NCBI GenBank assembly: GCA_001599595.1
Contig: BCHH01000006.1
Span: 2,340,319 to 2,404,318 of the forward strand
Direction: 5' to 3'
Origin: Beverwykella pulmonaria
Lineage: Eukaryota; Ascomycota; Dothideomycetes; Pleosporales; Melanommataceae
Length of the DNA stretch: 64,000 bases
Within the stretch, counting starts at the first letter, position 1. Every line of letters starts with the position of its first letter. Below are positions 22,365-33,302 of the stretch, piece after piece. Below the pieces are notes generated by a model, which was not told the origin of the DNA, searched no databases, and worked only from the letters and a program-made list of their open reading frames with translations. The translations under genes were made by a program, and so were the position numbers.

Positions 22365-23332
22365 ATGAAGTTCGGTTCCAGTATCGCCATTCTGGCGTTT
22401 AGTCTTTACAACGCTGTTCGTGGTGATGGTGAGTCCCATTCTTTCGCAACTTTATAGCATAAACCATGTCACAGTAACTGCGATCTAACACTACACCAGC
22501 CGTCCCTTGGGAGCGTATTGACAAGAATAACGCCGTAGGCCCTTTCCTCTCCCTCCAACCCCTTCTCTAACTAACTCCCTCAGATGCTGCTCATCCTCGA
22601 CCTGCAAGTCGGACTCTACCAACTCGCCCGCGACTGGGACGCGACCCTCTACCGTGACAATATCATGGCGCACGCCGAGATAGGCAAGCTCTTCAACCTG
22701 CCCGTTGTGATGACCACATCGGCTCAGCAAGGACCTAATGGTCCTTTACCAAAGGAGATGCTAGAACTGTACCCTGATGCTCCGCTGATTCAGCGCCAGG
22801 GGGAGGTCAAGTACGGCGTCCTCACACTTTCCCCCTTCCCCTACCACACCAAGTGAACTGTGCATATTAACATACGCTTAGTGCCTGGGACAACGCAGAG
22901 TTCCGCGCGGCCGTAAAAGCAGCAAACAAAACCCAAATCATCGTCGCTGGCATCGTAACTGATGTCTGCACTACCTTTCTCGCGCTCTCCCTTCGTGCTG
23001 AAGGGTACTCTGTCTTCGCCAACATTGAGGGTTCTGGAACGACCACACAGCTCATTCGCGATACCGCAAACTCGCGCATGGAGAAGGCGGGCGTGCAGCT
23101 GGTTAGCTTATTCTCTGTGGTGTGTGATTTGATGAGAGACTGGAGGAATACGCCTGGTGCTGCCGAGGTGCTGCCATATCTGGATAAAGTGAGTGGTGCT
23201 AGGGTATTTGGGAGAAGATGTAGAGATGCTGACACACAGTAGTATATGCCAGTGTACGGATATCTGGCTCGTGGACATGCTGCCGCGATCAACAATGGAA
23301 CCATCATTCCTGGGGAGGCGAACTTGGTGTAG
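22365..23332 (+). CDS. YcaC-type isochorismatase-family hydrolase with signal peptide
   Basis: Five exons, 22365-22428, 22500-22534, 22584-22810, 22882-23188 and 23243-23332, all join in frame to give 240 residues. The first ~20 residues look like a signal peptide. The core follows the YcaC group of the cysteine-hydrolase superfamily: LLILDLQVGL (catalytic Asp at 39), GPNGPLP, QGEVNAWDN completed across the third intron, and GIVTDVC with the nucleophile Cys at 138. The DWRNTPGAAEV tail is also typical. YcaC relatives are oligomeric hydrolases of uncertain substrate. Five exons in a short gene argue against a recent bacterial transfer. The last acceptor must be the second of two AGs (ending 23242), because the first would start the exon with TAG. 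Confidence 0.85.
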
Positions 23333-23700
23333 GGATCAAGATTTCGATAGAGGCATAGAGTAGAAAGAGGCGACAAAGGAGGGAAGGAGATGAATGGGAG
23401 GCCGGGAATGGAGAGAAAAGAGAGAACGGATGTTGGATGGAGGACAAGAAACTGTGATACCGCACATATAACCATTTTCCCATTCCAGTCAAACGATACC
23501 GTCGCTTTCCGCATCGTTTTCTCGGAGCCAATAATATATTGCGTGACGTAAACGTGGTTCTGGCAATGGCAAGCATACTTGGAAGCGTGTCCAATCCTTT
23601 GCCCTCTCGCTGAAAAACCTTGACTGCCCGCTGAGATGGTCGAAAGTGTCTATACTTAGATAACGGCATGAGACCGTACCGAAAACAAACAGCCATGCTT
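23333..23700. other. Convergent 3' region, nothing identified
   Basis: Lies between the ends of the isochorismatase-family and lysozyme-like genes. No terminator-like hairpin was noticed. Confidence 0.5.
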
Positions 23701-24594
23701 CTACATGCATACCCTGTTCCCGAACCCCAACTCTTTGCACCCTCTACTCTCCACACACCCCTCAAACCCCCCACCCCACCCCAACAACCTACTCGCTATA
23801 TCATTAGCATAAAACCTACTCCTCTCCACGCCGCCATGCACAACCACCAAATTCACCCCTTCAATGTCCCCCGAATTATACAAATGTGCCGCCGCATAAG
23901 GATTTCCCCTCCAAAAACTCTCGTCGCCCAGCCATTGGAGATCGGTCTTGAAGCCGTTGAAGAGGGTGAGGAAGCCGGGGGTATTGAGTGATATGTCGGA
24001 GCGGGTGACGCCGTAGATACCGTCGTATATCATGGCGGCGATGCTGTCGCTGGGGTGCGAGAGAGAGAAGGTGCGTGAGCCCCGGAGTTGGAGGAGGCCA
24101 CAGTCGAGAGAAGTGGGTCCGGTGCAGGGAACTGTTACCTTGCCCACGGACTTGAGTTCTGTGAGTTTTCGAACGAAAAAAAAAGCTGGTAAGGGGAAAC
24201 GTACTTCTTGCATGATGAGCGTCAAGATGAGTCTAGCATCCACCTTACTGAGCAATGAAATATCCTGAATAGCCTCTTTAATATCATCGTTATACATGTT
24301 TCCCTCATTGGCTTTTGTAATGAAGGGCACATTGATCTCCCAGAGGTCGGTAAAGCTCAGCCATTCCTGCTTCGAGGGAAAGTCGTCTATATATGGCCCA
24401 GCGCAACTATAGAACTGAGAAGGGTTGCTGGGTTTCTGAGTTTTAGACGAAGTGTCATTCCAGTCGACGTACCACGCATCTTGAAAATCTTCGCGAAGCG
24501 TAATTCGTGTATCCGTATATAATGTCCTCGGTATAATGCTTGGTAGGGCTAGAGAAAGCGAAGCAAGCAAGAGGAAAAGAAAAAAAGATCGCAT
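23701..24594 (-). CDS. Secreted lytic-transglycosylase/lysozyme-like protein
   Basis: Exons 24594-24205 and 24150-23701 (54-nt intron, GTACGT...CAAG) give 279 residues. A Leu-rich signal peptide is followed by an SLT/lysozyme-like fold: LTLIMQES with the presumed catalytic Glu at 130, then VPCTG and CGLLQ, matching the ES...GLMQ layout of goose-type/GH23-like enzymes. The intron sits exactly after the catalytic Glu codon. An earlier AG acceptor would break the frame, so the CAAG site was chosen to restore the ESVGKV motif. Fungal proteins of this type are thought to cleave bacterial peptidoglycan. The C-terminus is Cys-containing and Gly-rich. Activity is inferred from motifs only. Confidence 0.72.
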   Translation of the reverse strand: MRSFFLFLLLASLSLALPSIIPRTLYTDTRITLREDFQDAWYVDWNDTSSKTQKPSNPSQFYSCAGPYIDDFPSKQEWLSFTDLWEINVPFITKANEGNMYNDDIKEAIQDISLLSKVDARLILTLIMQEVRFPLPAFFFVRKLTELKSVGKVTVPCTGPTSLDCGLLQLRGSRTFSLSHPSDSIAAMIYDGIYGVTRSDISLNTPGFLTLFNGFKTDLQWLGDESFWRGNPYAAAHLYNSGDIEGVNLVVVHGGVERSRFYANDIASRLLGWGGGFEGCVESRGCKELGFGNRVCM

Positions 24595-25819
24595 ATTGAA
24601 GAAAAGGTTACGTATCGAAGAAAAAGTAACGTACTGAAGAAAAGATTGAAGGAGCTTGAGTACAAGAAGAACTACCTGGTAATTTGAATAAAGTGAAGAG
24701 GTAACTACCAAGAAATGCAAACGTAAGCTGAAGCTTAGTTGTTCCCGAAATACATAGCTGAGAACCCAGTACGAGTAAAGAGAGGCGCACCGTGCGCCTC
24801 AGCAGTGTCTCCTGCTGCCTGTCACCACTCCTTGACGTGTACAGAAGCGCCAAGAAATCTATACGTACTCCTCCAAGCATGTAGAGAGTCGTAGCCTGTC
24901 TTTTCGGCGCCCGAAAGGGGAAGACAAAGAGCTAATCGCATTGTGGAGACCGACGGCAACTAATCAGCTGGACAACATCTGCGTGCGATGTATCTTGGAC
25001 ACGGTTCAGCTCATTTCACATAATTTGAAGACACCGTTAATGAGGAGTATGGTGAGGTAGGGACCCTGGATAACGTTGTGTCGGATGTCGGAGGTTGAGG
25101 GTTGCTGCTGGAAAGAACCCGATGATGGGTTAAAGCACTTACGTCAAATGCGGTTAGTACGCCTATTCGTCTTTCACCCCCATCGTCGTCGTTCTCGAAA
25201 CCCAACAAGAAGGATTGCAGAATTTCTAGTTTTATTCAGAAATAATACCGCTCTGCTGGTACGGCTGTAAAAGTTTTGACCGAATATGCGAGTTTTTGAA
25301 ACGAGCACCAACGCCTTTTATCTGTTTTGTTCTATACTGGGTTAGGCCGCCAAGCTTCTCGGCAGAAGTTCCTGAGTCGATCCCAGGATGCCTCAGAGCC
25401 TCAACCATCAACTATCAGCAACCTCATCAGGCAATCAATTCGGCCCCAGATTGTACAATTCTGCGATCCCGCCCACCATCCCATAGTTCTCTGTTTTTTC
25501 CCCGTTGTAGATAGTTATCGCGCTTTGCGCTCGGCCGAACAGCTGGCTCACGATTGACGCGCTGAGTGAGATTCAGGATCAGGTATTGACGCTCACGGCA
25601 GCTTAANNNNNNNNNNNNNNNGACGCTCACGGCAGCTTAAGAACCTCATCAAGATAGCAGTCACGTGAACCCACTTCGAGCTACGCCCCCAAATATAGCC
25701 TTGTTTTCCTCCCAAAAAACCAACCACCACACCTTGCTCGGGCCGATGAGATTGTATAGACAACAACATTATTACACCTTTTATCCTTCTCTTCCTGCCA
25801 TCCGCAGTATGCCAAAATT
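24595..25819. other. Intergenic with second repeat copy and assembly gap
   Basis: No supported gene. It contains the upstream region of the lysozyme-like gene, repeat copy 2 (25328-25765) and a 15-N gap at 25607-25621. Confidence 0.55.
25328..25765 (+). repeat. Dispersed ~420 bp repeat, copy 2, with N gap
   Basis: Same-orientation partner of 1946-2360. Terminal TGTTCTATAC and GTATAGACAACA form an imperfect inverted pair. A run of N at 25607-25621 falls between the two copies of GACGCTCACGGCAGCT (25588 and 25622), exactly where copy 1 carries an internal duplication, so the assembler probably failed on the tandem unit. Confidence 0.82.
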
Positions 25820-27305
25820 TCACTTCAACCTCGCGTATTGCTTCCCCCACTTCTCCGCAATCTCCTCCTCTGTAAACCTCCTCGTCTTCCTCCTCAGCAT
25901 CTCCGCCCGCTCTTCCATCGTCAACTTCATCTGGTCTCCAATCGGCACCAGGCATTTGGCCAAATGCGTATAGTTCTTCGCTAGCAGGCTGAACGTGATC
26001 ATCAAGTAATCAATATTGTAAAAGACGAGCGCGTCTTCGTCTGAATATTTCTGCTTTTGTGCGAGGAAGGAGACGGGGTGGTCGCGCCAGTGGCGGAGGG
26101 GGTTCAGGTGGTGCGAGGTGTGGTAGCCGTCGTTGTAGCAGTAACGGTTGCTCTGCCATGTGTTAGTGGATGGTTATTTTCTCGATTAATGTGGATTGGG
26201 GTCAAACTTACTGCGACATCGATGAGCGTGATGCTGGACCTGAAATCTGAATCCGGCTGCGCCTCGTCTACGAAAGCGTGCTGGCCCCAATTTCCGATCA
26301 TCAAGCCTAGCCTCATGATGGCCAGCGGGATTAGGAACACAAATGTCGTTGCGCGCGCATTCACATACATGAACACGGTGTAGTAGAAGACGTAGCTCGC
26401 AATCTCGCACGCGCACGCTTTGAAAGCCAGTCCAGGATTTCTCTTGCTTAGGAAGTACCGTGGTAGGTCGAACCAAATGAGAAAGTAGAAACGCCCAAGA
26501 TAGTGCAGAAAGTGCCACACATCGTCCCGTTGATAGCGAACTGTCGAAGACAAGTCATTCGGGCCATTACCTTCAACATGGTGATGCTTGACGTGGTGGA
26601 AATAGTACGAGTTCCATGTATGTCCCATCAACGGATCTGTGATGTACGGAAAGCCATTGTCAATGAACGAGTACTTCTTGTTCAATATGCCGCGCATGTG
26701 GATGTGCTGATGCATCATCAATGTGTATGTCCCCATAAAGTATAGCTGCATCGCAGCATGCAGCGGTCCGTGCCACCAGTGGAAATTGTAAAACAGGTAG
26801 ATGGCAGACGGAATGCTCGTGCACAGGTAGAGCAAGAGGTGGGTCAACATGACGACATCGGTATCAACCCGGACAATTGTGCGCGCCCAGCGGACGTAGG
26901 GATCGATGACCCATTTGCGGAGGATGGGGGAGGTGATGTTGGCGAGGTCGACAGTAACGAAGACGGTGGGCTCAAAAGTCGACGATGTGGGGTTGTTGAG
27001 GCCGTTGAGGGTTGTGAGGGTTTGTTGTTCACGCTTAAGGGCATCTACGCAGTTTGTTAGATGGTATTCGAGCGATGGGTTGGACAGCTAGGCCGGTGCG
27101 GGAGGGAAGGAAGTTGAGACGAACCCTCTGGTGTTGGAGCATACTGCGTATGTTTTACCGCGGAGTCATCGGAGTCTTCTGAAGCTTCAGGCGTCGACGA
27201 ACCGGGCTGCTTCTGCTGGCGCTCGTAGTCACTCTGCAAGATATCCAAGACCATGCGGTCTGGCACGGTGAGCTGTGCATCAGGTTGGAAGTATAAGTTC
27301 ACCAT
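25820..27305 (-). CDS. Fatty-acid-desaturase-domain membrane enzyme
   Basis: Exons 27305-27125, 27044-26212 and 26152-25820 give 448 residues; all junctions keep frame (introns 80 and 59 nt). An acidic, Ser-rich N-terminus of ~60 residues precedes hydrophobic segments and three His clusters: FHWWHGPLH with HQHIH, HHVKHHH, and HTSHH close to the C-terminal side. These are the iron-binding boxes of the membrane desaturase/hydroxylase superfamily. The third box is in the last exon, so the splice is needed for a complete site. It has no cytochrome b5 domain, so an external electron donor is expected. The substrate (fatty acyl, sphingoid or other) cannot be told. Confidence 0.85.
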
Positions 27306-28693
27306 CTTGAGAGGACAGGACCAGGAAGCAGCAATGGGCAATTGAGAAGCGCTTCCACACAGGAGAGAATGTACCACCACGCAGACTGAGATCGGATGGG
27401 GATACTAAGTACAGGCAAACTTTGGGGCTGTGTGGTGTGGTTCGAAGCCTGAACTAGCTCCAAATGGATTGATAGCGTGAGTGTCTGCACACAAAATCGC
27501 TTGCGGATCTATGTGACCCGAACGACACGTGAAAAGTCCAACTGAGTTGAGCCAAATGCTATGGAGCGGGGAGGGGCTCGAGGAAATACGAGCGACACGT
27601 GGTGCTGCGGTGGCTGAGGGAGGAAGTTTGGTAACCCCCTTGCCAAGACAGCCGCTTTCGGCTGTTGCCTCGGCGTCGGAATGATTTCGGCCGAGATTCT
27701 CTTTTGACTACCAAGAATCACAGAATTTTCCATGCGTAGAGAAGATTATGAAGGGTATTTGGGGCATCGATATTTAGATCGCCTCAAAAGCGCGTCGTTG
27801 CGTCTCGGAATTTGGGTTTCTGTGCGTACGCTGGAGTTGGTTAGCGCGAGCTTAATTTAACACCCACATCATCAATTTGTTTGGGAACGACCATCCACTA
27901 TCATCCTTTAAGCCACTGAAGATGCGTGTTCTTCACTGTGTCCGTGGTTGTTTCTCCGTTGTTTGTGACATGATATGTATGGTGTAGGAGATGGTGATAT
28001 AACCAAACAGAAGCATCCACAACACAGTATGCCAGTCGTATGCCGAATCATCACATCAAGCTGTGGATTGAAAGGCATTATTACTTTCTCTTAGAAAAGT
28101 CATAAAACAAGCACAGTCTCTAATGTCTGGAGCCCCATCGCATGGTTAATCAAAGAAATCAGGTACGTACCTACGTGGAACCCACTATGGCCTATCAAAC
28201 TCGCCTATTGCGTGCGCATAGGCGTAGAAGAAACCTTAGACTGAACATAAACTCTCCTCTAGCTTTGATTGCAGTTCTATACTCCTCCGTCTAGTTGGGA
28301 AGGGCATGCCAAAAACTCAGGACCTTCCCACGGTTTCCCGGTCAACTCCACTCCCAGAGTTGGCATGTTCGCTATGCTTAAATCGCAAACGCCGCTTCCG
28401 ACTTTTGGCCCCATCGCAGGATCTACCGGAAGACCACGCTCGGGTCTAGTTCGTGTTGCGTAAGCGTTGAAGGATTGAAAACTAGAGCGTATCGCCGTCA
28501 GCTCCTTGTTTCATAGTGCTATTTTGACGCCGCTTGCTTCAGCCTTGCTCGAGCCTTGCTCGCTCTATCGTTTATCTCTGCCCCTCCAATTCAGCTGCGT
28601 CGCGTATAAGTACAAAATGTATGCAGCCAGTTCCTCACCCACAAAGCACACCATTACACCTCTTTTGTTTTAGGCGTTCAATCGCAAGCGACT
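27306..28693. other. Divergent intergenic region, nothing else identified
   Basis: Lies between the starts of the desaturase-like gene (minus) and the membrane protein gene (plus). Contains promoters by position only. Confidence 0.5.
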
Positions 28694-30483
28694 ATGCCTC
28701 CGTTAATCGTCGATGTCTTCCTCGTTCTTATCCGTCAATCATGCACTCGCACATACCTTGGGATAACTTCCATCCTCCAGCACAATAGGGGCCGCATCAT
28801 TCTATTCTCCGCCGCAACCGGTCTCCTCCTCTCCCTGCTCATCGGCACCCATGCAGCAAACACCCAGATTTTCCAGCCCGTGCAGACACCAACTCCTGAC
28901 CAAAACGAGGCTGTGGATCAAGAAGGCGGATGGTTCTACTTTGCGAACTGGGCGGATCGAGGAATGACGATTCGTTCAGGGCCCGATGTGCGCATGTGTC
29001 TTCTCAACCTGGCGAAGGCTTTGGAGGAGGTCAAGGTCCTTAATGCCGCGGAGTATAATGGCGCTGCAGGCGCTCTATCACTACTTCCGACTGCTGGCGC
29101 GCTGCTTGGTGCGCCGACGAGGGAGATGTGGATTGTGTATAAACTCGTACCTATAGCTGGGATATTGAGTATGTTTCTATCCATGGGCGCTACGATCACG
29201 CCTTCAGATGTGGGTGAGTACGAATCGGGAAAGGCATTCTCTTTTTCGGGGATCATGCCGATGACGAGAACGGAGGTGGCCCATGAGGAAAACGAAGATG
29301 AGGAAGGGTTTGACGAGTTGTCGGATGCACAAAAGTTTGCGAGAGAAGTTAAGGCCCGCGCGAACGATTCGCTAGGCGGTGATGTGTCTCTAAAGATTTG
29401 GTTTGCGGTTTGCTGCCAGTTGGCGTGCATCGGTGTCATCATTACTGCTATGTGGTTCGCGCAAAGAGGGGCTGTGATCCCGTGGTGGTGTCGTGTAAGC
29501 CACTCTTGCTATTTTTTTTATGATCTAACTGCACATAAAGAGCGACATCCATGTCCAAAGCTCTCTTCTGAACGTACCTGCGCTAACACACTTACCAGGT
29601 CTGGGGCTGGATGTTCTTTTGGTACTTCATAATAATCATCTCCTCCGTCTTCGACAACATCGTCGCGGCGCCCTTCACACACTCCTGGACTCTCCGCGTT
29701 GCACGCGCGCCCTCTAAGATCCTTGTCGACGGAACGCAAGCCCGTGTCACAAACTTTGACCGTAGTCGCTTTCCGACCATCATGGACCGGCTGAGAGCAG
29801 GCGTCAACCTAAAGCACCACATTACCATTCAGGAGAACGACCCGTCATCTTACTCGCGAACGTGTTTCTATGTCGTTATCTCCGTGCAGGGCATCTCGCC
29901 GTGGCATGCGAGTTTGCAGCTTTTGTCACGCATGTGCAGTATCATTGTCTTTGCATTTGGGACCGCGTTGTTTGCGTCGGCGACGCTAATGTCTATCTCC
30001 GCGGCGCTGATGCTACTCGCTCTTGTGCTGCCCATGGCGTTTGCGGGTCGTGTGGTTGCAATGTGGATCGCAGCTGAGATGAACAAGCACAACAAGTCTA
30101 TTCTTCATGCAGTAGTCAAGGCGAAGCACGAAGCAGGCGAGTATATGGAAGCGATTTTGGAAGAACCTAGCTTGCAAATCGAGACGATGGGTCACGTTAT
30201 TCTAGAAGGGAATTGTATTACTAAGCGTAGTTCGCTCTTCAACGCGGCGACATATATAGGATTGTTAGCGAAACCGTATAATTTGGTGAGGAAGGCGGTT
30301 AAGAATCAGAGACAGGATAGCATCCCGATGTTGCACATACAGGGAACGTCGGGTGGAAGGACGAGAGCGGAGAGTGGCGTTACGCAGACAACGCACAGTG
30401 AGCCAAGGCAGAGTGAGGATCCTGGGATTGTTGAAGACAGTGGTAATCCAAAGAGTAGAATTATCCGTCTTGGAAGGACATAG
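28694..30483 (+). CDS. Polytopic membrane protein of unknown function (561 aa)
   Basis: Exons 28694-29494 and 29599-30483 join in phase 0 across a 104-nt intron (GTAAGC...CCAG). Hydrophobic segments lie near residues 35-52, 150-170, 245-262, 270-290 and a long pair at about 400-455, so at least six membrane passes are likely. An acidic loop (EENEDEEGFDELSD) sits near 205. The C-terminal ~100 residues are hydrophilic and probably cytoplasmic. No transporter or enzyme motif was recognised; it belongs with the many uncharacterised ascomycete integral membrane proteins. Confidence 0.8.
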
Positions 30484-30670
30484 ATCCATATAGTGTTATT
30501 TATTATTGACCTCTCAATCTGCCGAAAATACTAAGAAAGACAATTGATCGCGCGTGAAAGAGAGTAAATTACCAGTGCTTACGCGCTGAGATATGGAACG
30601 AAAAAGACACCAGAACAGTATTAAAGAAACGAAGGTCTAGAAGCTCCATACACGCCAGCCTAGCCTTCAC

Positions 30671-31165
30671 ATGTACCACCATGAGGTAGTCTATATTGGA
30701 GGTGAGAAGGACGAAGTTCTCTACAGCGTGCGGAAGGGACATAGCGAGACTAGCAGGAGAAATGCATTTCAACTACAACGGCCTGCGTCATCTAAGCCTA
30801 TCCCCAGCTCGGCTTTACCTAGTACCTCAGGCTGTACGTGGGACGACTTCCTGCTCAATGATGTAGGAGGAATTTTGAGGAATGGGGACTGTGGTTACGG
30901 CCCAGAACCAACAAACACCAAGACCGCAAGAGAATCGAATAAGTATCTAGCCCATGTGGGTGAGGGTGTTGATGCTGAGGTGGAAAATGAGTTAAAATGC
31001 TTGTCCAACTCTGCGTTTGATACAATGTCGCTGGCAGGTGGTGGCGGAACCAGTACGCATTTCGTTGCGCCGAGTTTGGCGCTCCTTCACGCGCTCGGTT
31101 TGTCGCAAGCGGACTTCGATCTCGTGGCGGAGAGGGCGCGAGAATCATGTGGTGCCGAGGAGTAG
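30671..31165 (+). CDS. Hypothetical protein, 164 aa
   Basis: A continuous ATG-initiated frame with mixed composition, no signal peptide and no recognised domain. The C-terminal part is an ordered-looking Ala/Leu-rich stretch (HALGLSQADF). Coding-like but frame-broken sequence continues just downstream (31166-31380), so this may be the intact 5' part of a decayed longer gene. Confidence 0.4.
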   Translation: MYHHEVVYIGGEKDEVLYSVRKGHSETSRRNAFQLQRPASSKPIPSSALPSTSGCTWDDFLLNDVGGILRNGDCGYGPEPTNTKTARESNKYLAHVGEGVDAEVENELKCLSNSAFDTMSLAGGGGTSTHFVAPSLALLHALGLSQADFDLVAERARESCGAEE

Positions 31166-31544
31166 TGTTCTTGTACTAGAAGACGTGCTAAACGCGTGGA
31201 TTCGGAGGAACTACATGTACGTTAGATCTCAACTTCCTGCTGGCGGCTTTGGAGAGTTTTTGAAGGTTGCAATATAGGAAAGTGACTGCGATTGGTTTGC
31301 AAGGAAGCACTTCAAAGTACGCTGCGGGCGGCCCTTATATCGAGCAGGAGGAGCTGGACCGCGCGCGAGCAGAGCTAGGAAAGCCGCAGTGATGTGAGGA
31401 GCAGGAGGAGCCTAAGATGGCATAGTTTAGTAGGTAGTGGAGTAGCGTAGAGGATAGAGAATATTGATTATATGAAGCGATTCTCAAAGTATGATCCGTG
31501 CGTACCCTCCCTTCTTCACCTTCCCTCAGCGCCATAAGTATCAA
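31166..31544 (+). pseudogene. Decayed coding traces
   Basis: One frame reads coherently from 31166 to a TAG near 31276 (with VLEDVLNAWIRRNYMYV). A second frame reads coherently from about 31266 to a TGA near 31392 (GGPYIEQEELDRARAELG). They could be two exons, a frameshifted remnant, or chance. No start codon and no family were identified. Confidence 0.25.
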
Positions 31545-33302
31545 CTATTCACTCCTACTTCCGCCTAAGCCTACAAGCCCATCCACCGTCCTATCCACCG
31601 CCTTAAACCTATGGAAATCCTCGTGCAGGTGTCGAACAATCCCATCCTTTAGTTTGAACTCTTCAACAGCAACAGTATACAGCGCACTCCCAATGCTCGA
31701 CATCTCGCGGAGATCCTTAATAGTCCACTTCTGCGATACAGCAATCTCACCAGCAGCAGCGTAGGCATCCATATCCTCATCAGGTTGCTGTTCAACAAGC
31801 CATTTGAAGAAGTCCTTTACTGTAGCCCGACTATCTTCCTTCCCTAGGTTGATGAGACTCGACGACAGTACCGAGGGCTTTACACCTTGCTGGGTAATAG
31901 GCGTAGAGCTAGGTGGAAGTGGCTGCTGAAGAAGAGGCTGTACGTACGCGTTAGGAAGCTGTGGAGGTGCGTATAGAGGCCAAACACTTGAGTACGGCAT
32001 AGCAAAAGGATAACCAAATCCAGCGGCGATTGGGTGAGTAGTTGGCTGAGCGCGCTGCCTCTCGCGGTACATCCTAAGCTCCTCCCGACGCTGCTCTCTC
32101 TCTTCAGCCGCCTCATCCATCCGCAGTAGCTTCTCCTCTAGGCGTCGCTTTTCCAACTGCTTGTATAGGGCACTCAGTGAAGTACCGTCCTCATCTGACG
32201 ACGACGAGCTCCGACGCTTCTTCCTACTCGGGCGATTCTGACTCATCCGTAGCCTGTTTGGGGTCCTCTTAAGGCGCTCTATTAGGCTATAAGGCGGATG
32301 TTCAATTAATACACCGCTTACTCCCTCAACCAACTTGTTCGCCCAGGACTCTATATCGCAGGGCTTAAGCTCGTAGTGGGCCTGAGTAGGTGGATCAACC
32401 CAGCACCAGCGGCCAAAGTTATCGCAATGAGGCTCATTGCAGGGCCAGTGATTATAGAGGCCCACAATCCTGTCCTGAACGGTTTGTATAAACTCTATCC
32501 AATCGTACTGCTTAGCCTGTATCAGAAGCTGCTTTGTACGCCTAGGATCACTTGGTGTACCCGGGACATCAGATGAAGGCTCTATCGCTGAGTGGTTCTT
32601 CGAGAAGGTCCTCTCTAAAGGATCGCACTCGAGGCCGATTTCCACCTTCATCAGCACACGAGCTTTGCCTTTAACACGCTCTACTCAACGCTCTAAGCGC
32701 TCCATGAGCTTGTGGGTGGCGGCGTAGGTAAAATCGTCAATTGTATCGGCCTGCCAGGTAGTCCCACCTCTCCCCTCAATTTTGTATGAGATCGATCGAC
32801 TAATCCACTGATAGGGCCGCCCATCAATTGTTGACGCTGGGTTGTCGATCATCCTAAGGACTACGTCCTCTACGCCTCCTAGGCTAAAAAGCTCGCTATA
32901 CGTCTCCTCCATCTTACTCCCAGCCTTGCGCTGGTTGACTCGAAGTTCGTACAGGATCTTTATATCAAACGAAGGCGGCGCAAGCGGTGGTGGCGACGAC
33001 GGTGGGATAATAGCTGGTGGCGGCGACGACGAGGTGACTACTGTCGTAATAGGTGGAGTCTTCTCCCTAGGTGGGAGCTCAATCGCTGGGGCAATAGCCC
33101 CCGGGAGAGCTTCCACAGGAGGCTTCTTGCGAGATCTCTTTGGGGCAGGCTTCTTGGGAGGAGCCCATATGGCTTCTACAGACCAGTAAGTAACTAATCG
33201 ACGGTGCCATTGAATCAACTTACTAGGTTTAGGAGCAGTCTTCGACCTTGTTGACCTAGCAGGTGGATCCACATACCGCACAGGCTCAGTGGTGCGGACC
33301 AT
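31545..33302 (-). pseudogene. Lineage-specific-looking gene with an in-frame TGA
   Basis: From the ATG at 33302, exon 1 ends at a GTAAGT donor (33223). Exon 2 starts at 33175 after a 48-nt intron and reads to a TGA at 32687-32685. The same frame continues at once, without shift, for about 380 more codons to 31545, so the two halves are one gene split by a single stop codon (about 570 residues if it were sense). The first half is Pro/Lys-rich then ordered. The second half has an ordered Trp/Cys segment (NHWPCNEPHC), a KKRRSSSSSDED nuclear-signal-like patch, a charged helix and a conserved-looking C-terminus. No known family is recognised. CGA to TGA is a typical RIP-type or deamination change; stop readthrough or a sequencing error are alternatives. 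Confidence 0.6.

Noticed and set aside
12522..30483. Secondary-metabolite gene cluster
   Set aside because: SDR, desaturase, hydrolase and oxidoreductase genes are present but no PKS, NRPS, terpene cyclase, P450 or pathway regulator was seen.
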